Assembly: GCA_964547995.1 (NCBI GenBank)
Contig: CAZJRB010000029.1
Location: forward strand, 1 to 61,707
DNA length: 61,707 nt
From: CAZJRB01 sp964547995
Lineage (GTDB): Bacteria > Planctomycetota > Planctomycetia > Pirellulales > Thermoguttaceae
Direction: 5' to 3'
Part shown: piece by piece, positions 25,819 to 35,592 of the stretch
Layout: the number at the start of each line of letters is the position of its first letter
Numbering within the stretch: the stretch's first letter is position 1
Made by a program: the position numbers and the translations under genes
Notes under the pieces: generated by a model
What the model was told of the DNA's origin: nothing
What the model saw: only the letters and a program-made list of their open reading frames with translations
The model's database searches: none

Positions 25819-27741
25819 ATGAGAAGTCTTGCCGCGTGTATGATCATAGCGATCTTGTGCTGTGCGGCGGCCGCCGCGGCCGAGCCGGATATCTTGATCG
25901 CCGATTTTGAAGGCAAAGACTATGGCGACTGGAAGGCGACCGGCGACGCGTTCGGTCGCGGGCCCGCGCGCGGGACGCTGACCAGTCAGATGGAAGTCAG
26001 CGGATTCCAGGGCAAAGGACTTGTGAATTCGTACTTCAAGGGCGACGGTTCCACCGGCACGCTCACCTCGCCCGAGTTCAAGATCGAACGGAAGTATATC
26101 AACTTCCTGATCGGCGGCGGCAACCATCCCGGCCAGACCTGCATCAACCTCCTGGTCGACGGCAAGCCGGCCCTGACGGCCACCGGCCCGAATAAACAGC
26201 CCGGCGGAACCGAACGACTCGACCCGTGCTCCTGGGACGTCACCAAGCTGAAGGGCAAGATGGCCAAGATTCAGATCGTCGACAAGGCCCGCGGCAGTTG
26301 GGGGCACATCAACATCGACCAGATCGCACAGAGCGACACCAAGAAGGGCAAGACCCCGAAGCAGGAAAAGCCCGTCGTCATAAAAACCGACACGCTCTAC
26401 GACGAAACGTACCGTCCCCAGTTCCACTTCTCGCCCAAGAAAAACTGGACGAACGACCCGAACGGACTGGTCTATTACGACGGCGAGTACCACCTGTTCT
26501 TCCAGCACAACCCGACCGGGATCAACTGGGGAAACATGACGTGGGGCCATGCCGTGAGCCCCGATCTGTTTCATTGGGAGCAGCTCGAACACGCGATCCA
26601 TCCCGACAAGCTCGGCACGATCTTCTCCGGCTCGGCCGTGGTCGACCGCGACAACACGGCCGGGTTCCAGACCGGCGACGAGAAGGTGATCGTCTGCATC
26701 TACACCTCGGCCGGCGGTTGCGTGAAACCCAAAGTCCCCTTCACCCAGAGCATCGCCTACAGCAACGACCGCGGGCGGACTTGGAAGAAATACGAGAAGA
26801 ACCCCGTGCTCGGGCACATCGTCGGCAGCAACCGCGACCCGAAAGTGTTCTGGCACAAGCCGACCAAGCAATGGGTCATGGCGCTGTTCCTCGACCGGGG
26901 CAAGTACGCCTTGTTCACCTCGCCGAACCTGAAGGAGTGGAAGCGGCTCTGCGACATTCCCCCGCTTGGCGGCAGCGAGTGCCCCGACATGTTCGAGCTG
27001 GCCGTCGACGGCGACGAAAAGAACAAGAAATGGGTTTTCTGGGCCGGCAACGGAAACTACCTGATCGGCTCGTTCGACGGCGAGAAGTTCGTCAAGGAAG
27101 CGGGGCCCTTTGTTTCCAAGCGGGGAGCAAACGACTACGCCGCCCAGACCTACAGCGACATCCCGGCCAAGGACGGCCGCCGCATCCTGATCTCCTGGAT
27201 GGCCGGCGGAAAGTACCCCGGCATGCCGTTCAACCAGCAGATGAGCGTCCCGCGGGTGCTTACCCTGCGGACCACGCCCGAGGGAATTCGGCTCTACATG
27301 AAGCCGGTCAAGGAGATCGAAAACCTCCATGAGAAAGAGCATAGCTTCAGCAACGTGACCCTCAAGCCGGGCGAGAACCTCCTGAAGGACATCACCGGCG
27401 AACTGTTCGACATCCGCGCGGTGATCGAACCGGGCAAGGCGACCGCATTCGGGTTCGACATCCGCGGCCACAAGGTCGAATATTCTGTCGAAAAGAAGGA
27501 AATTTCCGCGCTGGGCCGCAAGGCTCCGCTGCCGATCGAGGACGGCAAGATCACGCTGCAAATCCTCGCCGACCGGTCGTCGCTCGAAGTGTTCGGCAAC
27601 GACGGGCTCGTGTCGATGTGTACTTGTTTCCTCCCGCGCCCGGAGAACAAGAAGATCGGCATCTACGCCACCGGCGGCGACGCGAAGATCGTTTCGCTAA
27701 AGGTGTTTGAGCTGCGCTCGGCGTGGAAGAAGAAGCAGTAG
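25819..27741 (+). CDS. Secreted GH32 glycoside hydrolase (levanase/inulinase-like)
   Basis: A 640-residue protein with a signal peptide (residues 1-21) and AAAGGAG 8 bases before the ATG. Residues about 22-170 form an N-terminal beta-sandwich. The catalytic beta-propeller carries all three GH32 motifs: WTNDPNG with nucleophile Asp213, RDP with Asp340, and ECP with Glu387 as acid/base. A C-terminal beta-sandwich follows with LQILADRSSLEVFGNDG. GH32 enzymes cleave beta-fructofuranosyl bonds in levan, inulin or sucrose. Secretion suggests polymer degradation. It lies directly ahead of the DUF2961 gene. Confidence 0.93.
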   Translation: MRSLAACMIIAILCCAAAAAAEPDILIADFEGKDYGDWKATGDAFGRGPARGTLTSQMEVSGFQGKGLVNSYFKGDGSTGTLTSPEFKIERKYINFLIGGGNHPGQTCINLLVDGKPALTATGPNKQPGGTERLDPCSWDVTKLKGKMAKIQIVDKARGSWGHINIDQIAQSDTKKGKTPKQEKPVVIKTDTLYDETYRPQFHFSPKKNWTNDPNGLVYYDGEYHLFFQHNPTGINWGNMTWGHAVSPDLFHWEQLEHAIHPDKLGTIFSGSAVVDRDNTAGFQTGDEKVIVCIYTSAGGCVKPKVPFTQSIAYSNDRGRTWKKYEKNPVLGHIVGSNRDPKVFWHKPTKQWVMALFLDRGKYALFTSPNLKEWKRLCDIPPLGGSECPDMFELAVDGDEKNKKWVFWAGNGNYLIGSFDGEKFVKEAGPFVSKRGANDYAAQTYSDIPAKDGRRILISWMAGGKYPGMPFNQQMSVPRVLTLRTTPEGIRLYMKPVKEIENLHEKEHSFSNVTLKPGENLLKDITGELFDIRAVIEPGKATAFGFDIRGHKVEYSVEKKEISALGRKAPLPIEDGKITLQILADRSSLEVFGNDGLVSMCTCFLPRPENKKIGIYATGGDAKIVSLKVFELRSAWKKKQ

Positions 27742-27742
27742 T

Positions 27743-27868
27743 GGCGGGTGGTGAATGACGGGTAATGGGTGATGGGTAATGGGTGGTGGGTGATGGGTGT
27801 TGGGTGTTGGGTGTTGGTGGGTTGGGTAATTGCGTACTCAGTACTCAGTACTCAGTACTTGGTACTCC
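27743..27868. repeat. Degenerate tandem repeats: GGGTAAT / GTACTCA-type
   Basis: The first 90 bases are a run of GGGTAATGGGTGATGGGTGTTG-like units of 6-8 bases. These change abruptly to about five AGTACTC units. They fill the gap between the GH32 stop and the DUF2961 gene. The ribosome binding site AAGGAAA for the next gene lies just past them. Confidence 0.75.
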
Positions 27869-27911
27869 GTGTGTCGTTAAAGCACTCGCGAGCAAGAAAA
27901 AGGAAACCGTT

Positions 27912-29924
27912 ATGAATCGCTACGTGTATCCACTGTTTTTGCTGCTTGTTCTTTCGGCGACCGCCGTTGCCCAGGAGACACTTACTTACCCCGACCTGGT
28001 CGACCGCATGACCGATCTGGAACATTTGGCCGTGCTGCCGCCGGTGGGCGAGACGTGCCGGCAGTGGTCGAGCTACGACCGCGGCAGCCGCTACGACGAA
28101 GCGACCGGTCAATACGTCAACTGGGCCGCCAACAACGACGGGCCCATGTTCATCCGCCAGGAAGGAAGGACCTGGGTCATGGCCGAGATGGACGGTCCGG
28201 GCTGCCTCTGGCGCATCTGGTCGGCACGGACCGCCAAGGGCCATGTGAAAATCTTCCTTGACGGCCAGGAGCAACCGGCCGTCGACCTGCCGTTCGAGGA
28301 ATACTTCACCGGCAAGTCGGCGCCGTTGGACTACCCGACGCTCTCCTATGCGTTGGAAGCCCAGGGCTGCAAGGGAAAGAACATGTATCTGCCGATCCCA
28401 TACCAGAAGTCGTGCAAGATCGTTGCCGAAGAGGGTTGGGGCCGGTACTATCACTTCACCTACACCACCTTCCCCAAGGGTACGAAGGTGCCGACGTTCA
28501 AGTCGAAGCTTCCGAAGGAAAACGTCGCGGCACTGAAGAAGCTCGATGCCTTCTTCCAAAACAATCTCGGCACCGACCCGGCGGGCAAGCGAGAGGGCCA
28601 AGAGACGGTCGACAAGAAAGTTAACGCCCCGGCCGGGAAGACGACCGAGGTCGCAAAACTCACGGGCCCCAGGGCGATCACCGCCTTGAAGGTCAAAACG
28701 AACTTCGCCGACCGCGACGACCAGATGGCCACGCTGCGGCAGCTTGCCTTGCAGATCACGTTCGACGGCTGTGAAGAACCGGCCGTCTGGTGCCCGTTGG
28801 GCGATTTCTTCGGCACTGCACCCGGCGAGAACCACTACAAGTCGCTTACGACCGGCATGACCGGCGACGGGTTCTACTCGTACTGGTACATGCCGTTTGC
28901 CAAAGAAGCGGTGGTCGAGGTGGTCAACGGCGGCGAGTCCGCGCGCGACGTCGAGTTCGAGATCGTCCATGCCCCGCTGTTGGGCTCGTTCGACGGCATG
29001 GGTCATTTCCACTGCAAATGGCACCGCGACATCTTCCCGGTTACGAAGGACCGTTGGCCCGACTGGACGATGCTGAGGACGGAAGGCAGCGGCCGTTTCT
29101 GCGGCGTGATGCTACACGTCTGGAACCCCAAAGGCGGTTGGTGGGGCGAAGGCGACGAGAAATTCTTCGTCGACGGCGAAAAATTCCCCTCGACCATCGG
29201 CACCGGCTCCGAAGACTATTTCGGCTACGCCTGGGGCAACGCGCACCTGTTCCAGACCCCGTACCACTGCCAGACGATGACCGAAAACAACCGCGGCCAT
29301 CAGTCGCTGCTTCGGTGGCACATCGCCGACAACGTGCCGTTCCAGAAATCGTTCGAGGGGTGCATCGAAAAGTATTTTGGCAACGACCGCGGAACGCTCT
29401 TCGCTTGTGTGGCATGCTGGTATCTCGATCCGGAGGGCACCGACCCAATCGAGCCGGCGCCGGCCGACCAGCGATGGGGTTATTGTGCGGCAATTCCTCC
29501 CGGCGGCGGCGGATACAAAGTCCTTGGGCAACCCAAAGGAAACGTCGAGACACAAGGCATGGGCAACTTTAAAGCCGGCAAGTGGGACAACGACGACCAC
29601 CTATGGTGGACCCGCGGCAAGCCGGGTGACAAACTCGACATAGCAGTCCCGGTCAAGGCCGACGGCAAGTACGACGTAAGCGTCATCCTCACGAAGGCTC
29701 GCGACTACGGCATCGTCCAGCTTTATCTCGACGCCCAAAAGGTCGCCGGCGAGATCGACCTCTACAATCCCGAGGTCGTCAACACCGAGCCGATACCGCT
29801 CGGCACCCATGAGCTTTCCAAAGGCGAGCACAAGCTCACCGTCGAGATCACCGGCGCCAACGAAAAGGCCGTGAAGGCCTACATGTTCGGGCTCGATGTA
29901 ATCGACCTCAAACCGGAGAAGTAG
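27912..29924 (+). CDS. Secreted DUF2961/GH172 enzyme with C-terminal binding domain
   Basis: A 670-residue protein with a signal peptide (MNRYVYPLFLLLVLSATAVA). The family hallmark GTGSEDYFGYAWG lies at residues 430-442, with FVDGEKFPSTI before it. DUF2961 corresponds to GH172, which includes alpha-D-fructofuranosidases/difructose-anhydride enzymes and D-arabinofuranosidases. The last 120 residues (from about 550) are an added beta-rich domain with LWWTRGKPGDKLDIAV and GANEKAVKAYMFGLD, the same domain as in the tethered protein at 24741. Being next to a GH32 gene favours fructan as substrate, but this is inference. Confidence 0.9.
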   Translation: MNRYVYPLFLLLVLSATAVAQETLTYPDLVDRMTDLEHLAVLPPVGETCRQWSSYDRGSRYDEATGQYVNWAANNDGPMFIRQEGRTWVMAEMDGPGCLWRIWSARTAKGHVKIFLDGQEQPAVDLPFEEYFTGKSAPLDYPTLSYALEAQGCKGKNMYLPIPYQKSCKIVAEEGWGRYYHFTYTTFPKGTKVPTFKSKLPKENVAALKKLDAFFQNNLGTDPAGKREGQETVDKKVNAPAGKTTEVAKLTGPRAITALKVKTNFADRDDQMATLRQLALQITFDGCEEPAVWCPLGDFFGTAPGENHYKSLTTGMTGDGFYSYWYMPFAKEAVVEVVNGGESARDVEFEIVHAPLLGSFDGMGHFHCKWHRDIFPVTKDRWPDWTMLRTEGSGRFCGVMLHVWNPKGGWWGEGDEKFFVDGEKFPSTIGTGSEDYFGYAWGNAHLFQTPYHCQTMTENNRGHQSLLRWHIADNVPFQKSFEGCIEKYFGNDRGTLFACVACWYLDPEGTDPIEPAPADQRWGYCAAIPPGGGGYKVLGQPKGNVETQGMGNFKAGKWDNDDHLWWTRGKPGDKLDIAVPVKADGKYDVSVILTKARDYGIVQLYLDAQKVAGEIDLYNPEVVNTEPIPLGTHELSKGEHKLTVEITGANEKAVKAYMFGLDVIDLKPEK

Positions 29925-30003
29925 CAAAGAAAACAGCAGACAAACTCCGTGTGCCGTCCGCTGCGGAGCACCAAGAGCGGGAGAGCTATTCTCTTGCGGC
30001 AGC

Positions 30004-30103
30004 CAATAGCCGGGGCGCAACGCGTCGCGGAGAAACCATGTTCGATTTGCCCGTGAGAAAAGTCGATCGCTGCGCCCCGCAGGGCGTTGCTCCTCGGCTA
30101 TTG
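30004..30103. repeat. 20-bp inverted repeat (CAATAGCCG family)
   Basis: Arms at 30004-30023 and 30084-30103 pair over 20 bases with two mismatches. Inner segments TGCGCCCCGC and GGGGCGCAACGC also match. It sits between the DUF2961 gene and the DUF1080 gene and could form a long hairpin in their transcript. Confidence 0.75.
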
Positions 30104-30157
30104 ACCCGCTATCATGAATAACCCTGCCGGATCACGGACCAAGAAAGGACGTTCCCC

Positions 30158-30844
30158 ATGCCCAAGCATATTTTCCTCGTCGCCGTGTTGCTCGCCGCCA
30201 TAACCACAACCGCCCGGGCCGCCGAGACGGAAGAGGGCTTCCAATCGATGTTCAACGGCAAGGACCTCGCCGGCTGGGAGGGCAAGCAGGGCTGGTGGCG
30301 GGTCGAAGACGGGGCCATCACCTCCGAAAGCACCAAGGAAAAACCGTGCCGGAAGTGTAATTACCTTTTGTGGCGCGGCGGACAGCCGGGTGACTTCGAG
30401 ATGCGGCTCTCCTACAAAATCATCGGCGGAAATTCCGGCATCCAGTTCCGCAGCCGCGAGGTCGGCGACTTCGACACCAACGGTTACCAGGCCGACCTCG
30501 AAGCCGGTAACAAGTGGTCCGGGGCCCTGTTCCAGCACGGACGGGGCGGCGTCGCACTCCGCGGCAACAAAGTCGCCATCGACGCCGACGGCCGGCGCCA
30601 CGAAGAGAAATTCGCCGAATCGGCCGAGCTGCAAAAGAAGATCAAGAAAGAAGACTGGAACGACTACCGCATCGTCGCCAAGGGCAACCACGTCCTCCTG
30701 GAGATCAACGGCGTCCGCATGGCCGAGGTAACCGACAACGATGCCAAGAAAGCCTGCAAGAAGGGCGTCATCGGGCTGCAAGTCCACCCCGGCCCGCCAA
30801 TGAAAGTCCAGTTCAAGAACCTGCGGATTAAGATCATGGATTGA
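30158..30844 (+). CDS. Secreted DUF1080 protein (3-keto-disaccharide hydrolase-like)
   Basis: A 228-residue protein with signal peptide (PKHIFLVAVLLAAITTTARAA). SMFNGKDLAGWEGK is the typical DUF1080 start, followed by GGNSGIQFRSREVG and KKGVIGLQVHPGPPMKVQFKNLRIK, giving a concanavalin-like beta-sandwich. The family includes 3-keto-disaccharide hydrolases and sugar-binding proteins. AAAGGA lies 9 bases before the ATG. Its position after GH32 and GH172 suggests a role in the same carbohydrate pathway. Length is normal. Confidence 0.9.
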   Translation: MPKHIFLVAVLLAAITTTARAAETEEGFQSMFNGKDLAGWEGKQGWWRVEDGAITSESTKEKPCRKCNYLLWRGGQPGDFEMRLSYKIIGGNSGIQFRSREVGDFDTNGYQADLEAGNKWSGALFQHGRGGVALRGNKVAIDADGRRHEEKFAESAELQKKIKKEDWNDYRIVAKGNHVLLEINGVRMAEVTDNDAKKACKKGVIGLQVHPGPPMKVQFKNLRIKIMD

Positions 30845-30922
30845 GGTTGTGTGAGGAAAAAGAAAAGGGAAAAGGGGAAGCGGATCATTGAACACCCTCG
30901 TCTTTTTATTCGTCCCTCCGGA

Positions 30923-31694
30923 TCAGGCCGGAATGGTGTCCAGCGCCTGCTCCAAATCGGCAATAAGGTCCTCTGCATCCTCCAGCCCCACGCTGAGGCG
31001 CAAGAATCCTTCGCCGATGTCTTCGGGGTAGTTCAGGACGCCCAGTTCAGGATGGTCCCCTTCCTGCGGATAGAATTGGACCAGGGTTTCCGCATGGCCG
31101 AGACACACGGCGTGCGTGATGATCTTAAAGGCTTCCAGGAACTTGAAATAGTCGCTTTTGGGGCCTTTCAGCGCGAAGTTGATCATCCCGCCAAAACCGC
31201 TCATCTGCTTCTTGGCAATCGGGTGTTGTGGATGGCTCTGAAGCCCCGGATAGCGAACAAACTTGACCTTGGAATGTGATTCCAGGAAACGGGCAACTTG
31301 CATCCCGTTCTCGCAGTGTTTCTCCATCCGCAGCGGCAGGGTCACCGCGCTGCGCATGATCAGCCAGGCGTTGAACGGGCTGATCGCGGCGCCCAAATGG
31401 ATGCCGGCCGCATCGCGCATCTGCGTGGTCAGGTCTTTTCTGCCGATCACGGCGCCGCCCATACCGTCGCCGTGACCGTTGACATACTTCGTCAGGCTGT
31501 GGGTGACCAGGTCCGCGCCCAAGCTCAGCGGCTTCTGCGTCACCAGGCCGGAAAAGGTGCTGTCGACGGATAGGATCGCGCCCGCTTTTTTGGCAATGTC
31601 GGCAATGGCCTCAATATCACTGATGTACGTCGTCGGGTTCGCGGGCGTTTCCACGTGAATCAGCTTCGTGTTCGGTCGGACGGCAACGGCGTGA

Positions 31695-31705
<11 letters not shown>
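30923..31705 (-). pseudogene. 5'-truncated Cys/Met-metabolism PLP enzyme (cystathionine gamma-lyase/synthase-like)
   Basis: Only the C-terminal 260 residues of a roughly 400-residue enzyme remain. Recognisable parts are KLIHVETPANPTTYISDI, the PLP-ring Asp in SVDSTFSG, the Schiff-base Lys in HSLTKY, and GEGFLRLSVGLEDAEDLI at the end. The missing N-terminal 140 residues normally carry the phosphate-binding Gly-Met and the tyrosines and arginine that complete the site in the dimer. The remaining frame overlaps the end of galK: the in-frame ATG at 31705 lies 5' of the galK stop. The likely cause is a deletion joining galK to the middle of this gene. A residual translated peptide is possible but should be inactive. 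Confidence 0.8.
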
Positions 31706-32843
<1,138 letters not shown>

Positions 32844-33424
32844 GGCAGATCCGGAACGTTGAGGTGGATGATGCGGAATCCCCGCCACTCCGGGGGACCA
32901 CCCCATGGTGACCGTTTTGGCCGTGTTGGTCAAGCAGGCGGGCGAAAGTAGAGTATCGAGAGTTGAGGGTTCAGTGGGGGGGTGACGGTTCCCCCTCAAT
33001 CCCAGTAGCGCACCTGTTATGTATTGCACAAGCAGATCTTTGGGTATTGCGTCTGAGGAAAGCGAATAGCGAAATGCTCTCTGGCCTAAGGCGGCTTGAG
33101 GCCGCAACCAAAGAGATTGCAAATTGAAAATTGCAGACTGCAAATTGGTTCGAGCTTGCGTCCGGTCGGTGGTTGTGCCGCATTTGGCTGCGGATCGACC
33201 CCACGGGAAGCCGATTTCCAGCCAGGATTTCGCCGCTCTGCAATTTACAATTTGCAATTTGCAGTTTTCAATTTGCAATATCCCCGCGAGAAAACATGCG
33301 CGCACGGCGCGCAGAAGTTACGACGTAAGACTCTAACAGGTAGCTCTGTCCTACAGCATCGCTTTCCTCTTGCGTATCTCGACTCCCGGCTCTCAACTCT
33401 CGACTCTGGACCCTCGACTCAACA
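32844..33424. repeat. Intergenic region with TTGCAAATTG inverted repeats and CGACTCTC repeats
   Basis: About 690 bases separate galK from the HTH gene and hold no clear gene. At 33116-33135 and 33260-33279 there is a 20-bp inverted repeat with one mismatch, of the TTGCAAATTG type, surrounded by further copies of CAATTTGCAATTTGC. A run of CGACTCCCGGCTCTCAACTC-like 7-8 base units occupies about 33376-33420. GCGGCTTGAGGCCGC around 33091-33105 is a small palindrome. Confidence 0.7.
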
Positions 33425-33428
33425 AGAA

Positions 33429-33482
33429 ACAGCCCCGGGCGGAAGCGAGGGATGCTCTCCCCCTGCTTCCACCAGGGGCTGT
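33429..33482 (-). terminator. Stem-loop terminator of the HTH gene
   Basis: Arms at 33429-33446 and 33465-33482 (GCTTCCACCAGGGGCTGT on plus) pair over 18 bases with two mismatches. On the minus strand the stem is followed by TTTCTTGTT. It lies about 50 bases past the stop of the HTH gene, which fits an intrinsic terminator. Confidence 0.6.
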
Positions 33483-33533
33483 CGTTTCAAAAAACGCAAT
33501 GTCTTTGCGTCGGTCCCGGGACTCTCTGGAGGT

Positions 33534-34058
33534 TTAGTCCATCGAATCCATGAACAAATCGTCGGAAAGGCGTCGTTCCGCGGCCACGCCCAGATCATCG
33601 CGACGGCGACGATGGCCGATGGCGTGCCAGGAGGTAACGTTTTGCAGCTCCGGCATCATATCGACCAATTGACTGACCAGCGTCTGAGCCATCCGACGGA
33701 TAGGCTCCTGCTCAGCCTCTTCCAGGATCGACAACACCGTCTTCATCACGCGCACGAGTTGAGCACGTTCCAAGACGGGGGGCGAAAGGGGATCGCCCGG
33801 CTCGACCAACAGTTCCGTCAGTGGAACTTCCAACGCACGTTGCCACTCGTAAAGCCGGCTCAGGAGCATGTCCGAAGTGGGTTGCTCCTGATACTTGAGT
33901 TGGGCAACTTCCAAATTTAATCTTCGCGCCACGGTGCGACGCGAAATCCCCTGCAACCGACGGACGGTGCCGATTCGGTGCAGAGGCTGCCCAGCAAGTG
34001 AGACAGCCGCTTGATGCGAACAATCTACCGTTGGGGCACTGTAACTAAGAGTACTCAT
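33534..34058 (-). CDS. HTH-type regulator, planctomycete-specific
   Basis: A 174-residue protein. A helix-turn-helix-like segment occurs at about 30-60 (GTVRRLQGISRRTVARRLNL), followed by a helical segment (LLSRLYEWQRALEVPLTELL). The C-terminal half is helical and contains many acidic residues; it may mediate dimerisation. A perfect GGAGGT lies 7 bases before the ATG at 34058. It resembles XRE-type regulators. A hairpin just upstream of the ribosome binding site suggests autoregulation. Function otherwise unknown. Confidence 0.7.
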   Translation of the reverse strand: MSTLSYSAPTVDCSHQAAVSLAGQPLHRIGTVRRLQGISRRTVARRLNLEVAQLKYQEQPTSDMLLSRLYEWQRALEVPLTELLVEPGDPLSPPVLERAQLVRVMKTVLSILEEAEQEPIRRMAQTLVSQLVDMMPELQNVTSWHAIGHRRRRDDLGVAAERRLSDDLFMDSMD

Positions 34059-34071
34059 GTGACGGACCTCC

Positions 34072-34103
34072 CCTTTCACGATCGCCCTATAAATCGTGAA
34101 AGG
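34072..34103 (-). promoter_or_regulatory. 11-bp dyad upstream of HTH gene (candidate operator or translational hairpin)
   Basis: CCTTTCACGAT at 34072-34082 and its exact complement at 34093-34103 flank a 10-base loop. The dyad ends next to the GGGGAGG ribosome binding site of the downstream HTH gene. It is a good candidate for a protein-binding operator or for an mRNA hairpin limiting translation. Beyond it lies AT-richer DNA (ATATTAACATATT near 34262) that may hold the promoter. Confidence 0.55.
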
Positions 34104-34330
34104 CCAATAGGGGGAAAAAATATGGATGAAGCCAAATGAGAATTGGGAGGCCCCCGTCCCTACAAACGCTTAAGCCCTCCTAAAGTTCCGTTTGTTCCGA
34201 AAATTGACAAGTGACCGAAAGCTGCTAAGACAAGTCAGGCACGCAACTCTCGCGACGCCCGATATATTAACATATTCGATCTCAGTTGACAAGTACCGAA
34301 TCCTGATGATTTGGGTGTAACCCGATAGGG

Positions 34331-34783
34331 TTATGCCCCTTGGGAACCGACGGCGGGAATTCCGCCCAGCGGTTCGGCCGGCGCGGCCGTCAGGAGGTGG
34401 GGGAGGTCGGCGGGGCTGGCCGGTTGGCCAACCGGATAAAGCTGCTCCATCGTTTTCCGGTTGACCATGTGATGGGCGGCCTTTTTCTCAGCGCCGGCCC
34501 CCTCGCGGAGGAAAATCAACTCGCCGGTGCTGTACTTCAGGCCCGATCGAATCGCCTCGTCCCGGCCGCGGTGCTCCCCGTGTCGAAGCGACCAGACCTG
34601 GGGATAGGAACGGGTCAGATCATCAATGACTTCGCTCGTGGCATCGGCCGAACCGTCGTCGATGATGACCAACTCGAACCGCTCGGCGAGATCGGAGACG
34701 GCATCGAGGATGTCCGTCACGTCGGCGGCAAGCGTCGATTCGACGTTGTGTACGGGCAGAAGGACTGTCAGTGAGCGTTGCAA
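34331..34783 (-). CDS. Short GT2-like glycosyltransferase
   Basis: A 150-residue protein starting at a TTG (34783) with AGAGGA 7 bases upstream. SLTVLLPVHNVESTL and FELVIIDDGSADATSEV are the first two beta-alpha units of a GT-A family 2 fold, including the nucleotide-binding Asp-Asp. The usual DxD region is replaced by LIFLREGAG, and the second half of a GT2 domain is missing (typical length over 220). It could be a small regulatory or inactive GT-like protein, or a degenerated gene. The clean TTG plus ribosome binding site argues for expression. Confidence 0.6.
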   Translation of the reverse strand: MQRSLTVLLPVHNVESTLAADVTDILDAVSDLAERFELVIIDDGSADATSEVIDDLTRSYPQVWSLRHGEHRGRDEAIRSGLKYSTGELIFLREGAGAEKKAAHHMVNRKTMEQLYPVGQPASPADLPHLLTAAPAEPLGGIPAVGSQGA

Positions 34784-35094
34784 GGAGTGTTCCTCTCGGG
34801 AAAAATGCGCAAAGGAAGCGCCTCGTAGGTAGTGTCGGATGCCCGTCCGAAGCGACTGTAAAGAACTCCCGATCGGCCTTGTTGCACCGCTCGTACCGGC
34901 CGGACGGGTCGTTCCAGATGCGTGGCGTCCGGCAGAAGGGATGTAGCGGTCAACGGGGTTGTTTTCAGGAGCCGTCGGGGCCGATCAGGGTCGAAAAGCC
35001 GGCCTGCCCCCCTGGAAACGGCACGCCCGGCCGATTATCCTAATAGAGTTCCCATGAAGCATCACCCGGCAAGCCGTCCGACAGGATTCCCGAT
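34784..35094. other. Intergenic region without a gene
   Basis: About 310 bases. The only structure noticed is a short hairpin TCGGATGCCCGTCCGA around 34837-34852. An AGGA at 35083 serves as ribosome binding site for hisI. Confidence 0.4.
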
Positions 35095-35487
35095 ATGAGC
35101 CAGGCGTCCCACTCACGCCCCGACTTTGCCAAAGGGGGCGGCCTTCTGCCGGCCATTGCCCAGGACGCCGAAACCGGCCAGGTCCTGATGATGGCCTACA
35201 TGAACGAAGAAAGCTACGACGAGACCTTGGCCACCGGCCGGGCCGTCTACTTCAGCCGAAGCCGCAACAAGCTGTGGCGAAAGGGCGAGCAAAGCGGCAA
35301 TGTCCAGGAAATCAAGGCCATTTACCTCGACTGCGATCGCGATACCATCCTGCTTTCCGTGAACCAGATCGGCGGTGCGGCGTGTCATGAAGGATACGAA
35401 AGTTGTTTTTACCGCAAGGTCACGCCCGATGGGATCGAGATCGTCGGCCAACGGGTCTTCGATCCGGACGATGTGTATAAGAGTTGA
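35095..35487 (+). CDS. hisI: Phosphoribosyl-AMP cyclohydrolase
   Basis: A 130-residue enzyme of histidine biosynthesis that opens the adenine ring of phosphoribosyl-AMP. Signature motifs are complete: VLMMAYMNEES, YFSRSRNKLWRKGEQSGN, the metal-binding YLDCDRD, and GGAACHEGYESCFYR with the zinc cysteines. It lacks the HisE domain found in bifunctional HisIE, so phosphoribosyl-ATP pyrophosphatase must be encoded elsewhere. AGGA lies 8 bases upstream. hisG follows after about 105 bases of repeats. Confidence 0.95.
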   Translation: MSQASHSRPDFAKGGGLLPAIAQDAETGQVLMMAYMNEESYDETLATGRAVYFSRSRNKLWRKGEQSGNVQEIKAIYLDCDRDTILLSVNQIGGAACHEGYESCFYRKVTPDGIEIVGQRVFDPDDVYKS

Positions 35488-35592
35488 GGATTCAGGGTTG
35501 AGGTTGAGAGCGGGAATCGTACCCCACATTCTCACCCTTGGGTCAAAACCCTAAATCCTAGACTCTGAACCCTGAACCCTGAACCCTAAACC
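35486..35592. repeat. Degenerate GAACCCT/CTGAACCCTAA tandem repeats before hisG
   Basis: Between hisI and hisG there are repeated GAACCCT units, and at the left AGGGTTGAGG units of the opposite orientation. The last CCCTAAACC touches the hisG ATG, so no ribosome binding site is present. Confidence 0.75.

Noticed and set aside
25714..27561. Minus-strand ORF of 615 codons
   Set aside because: Antisense of the GH32 gene, whose three catalytic motifs are in the plus frame.
33100..33290. Direct/inverted CAATTTGCAATTTGC repeats considered as a CRISPR array
   Set aside because: Repeat units are too short and irregular, adjacent without spacers of constant length, and no cas genes are present.
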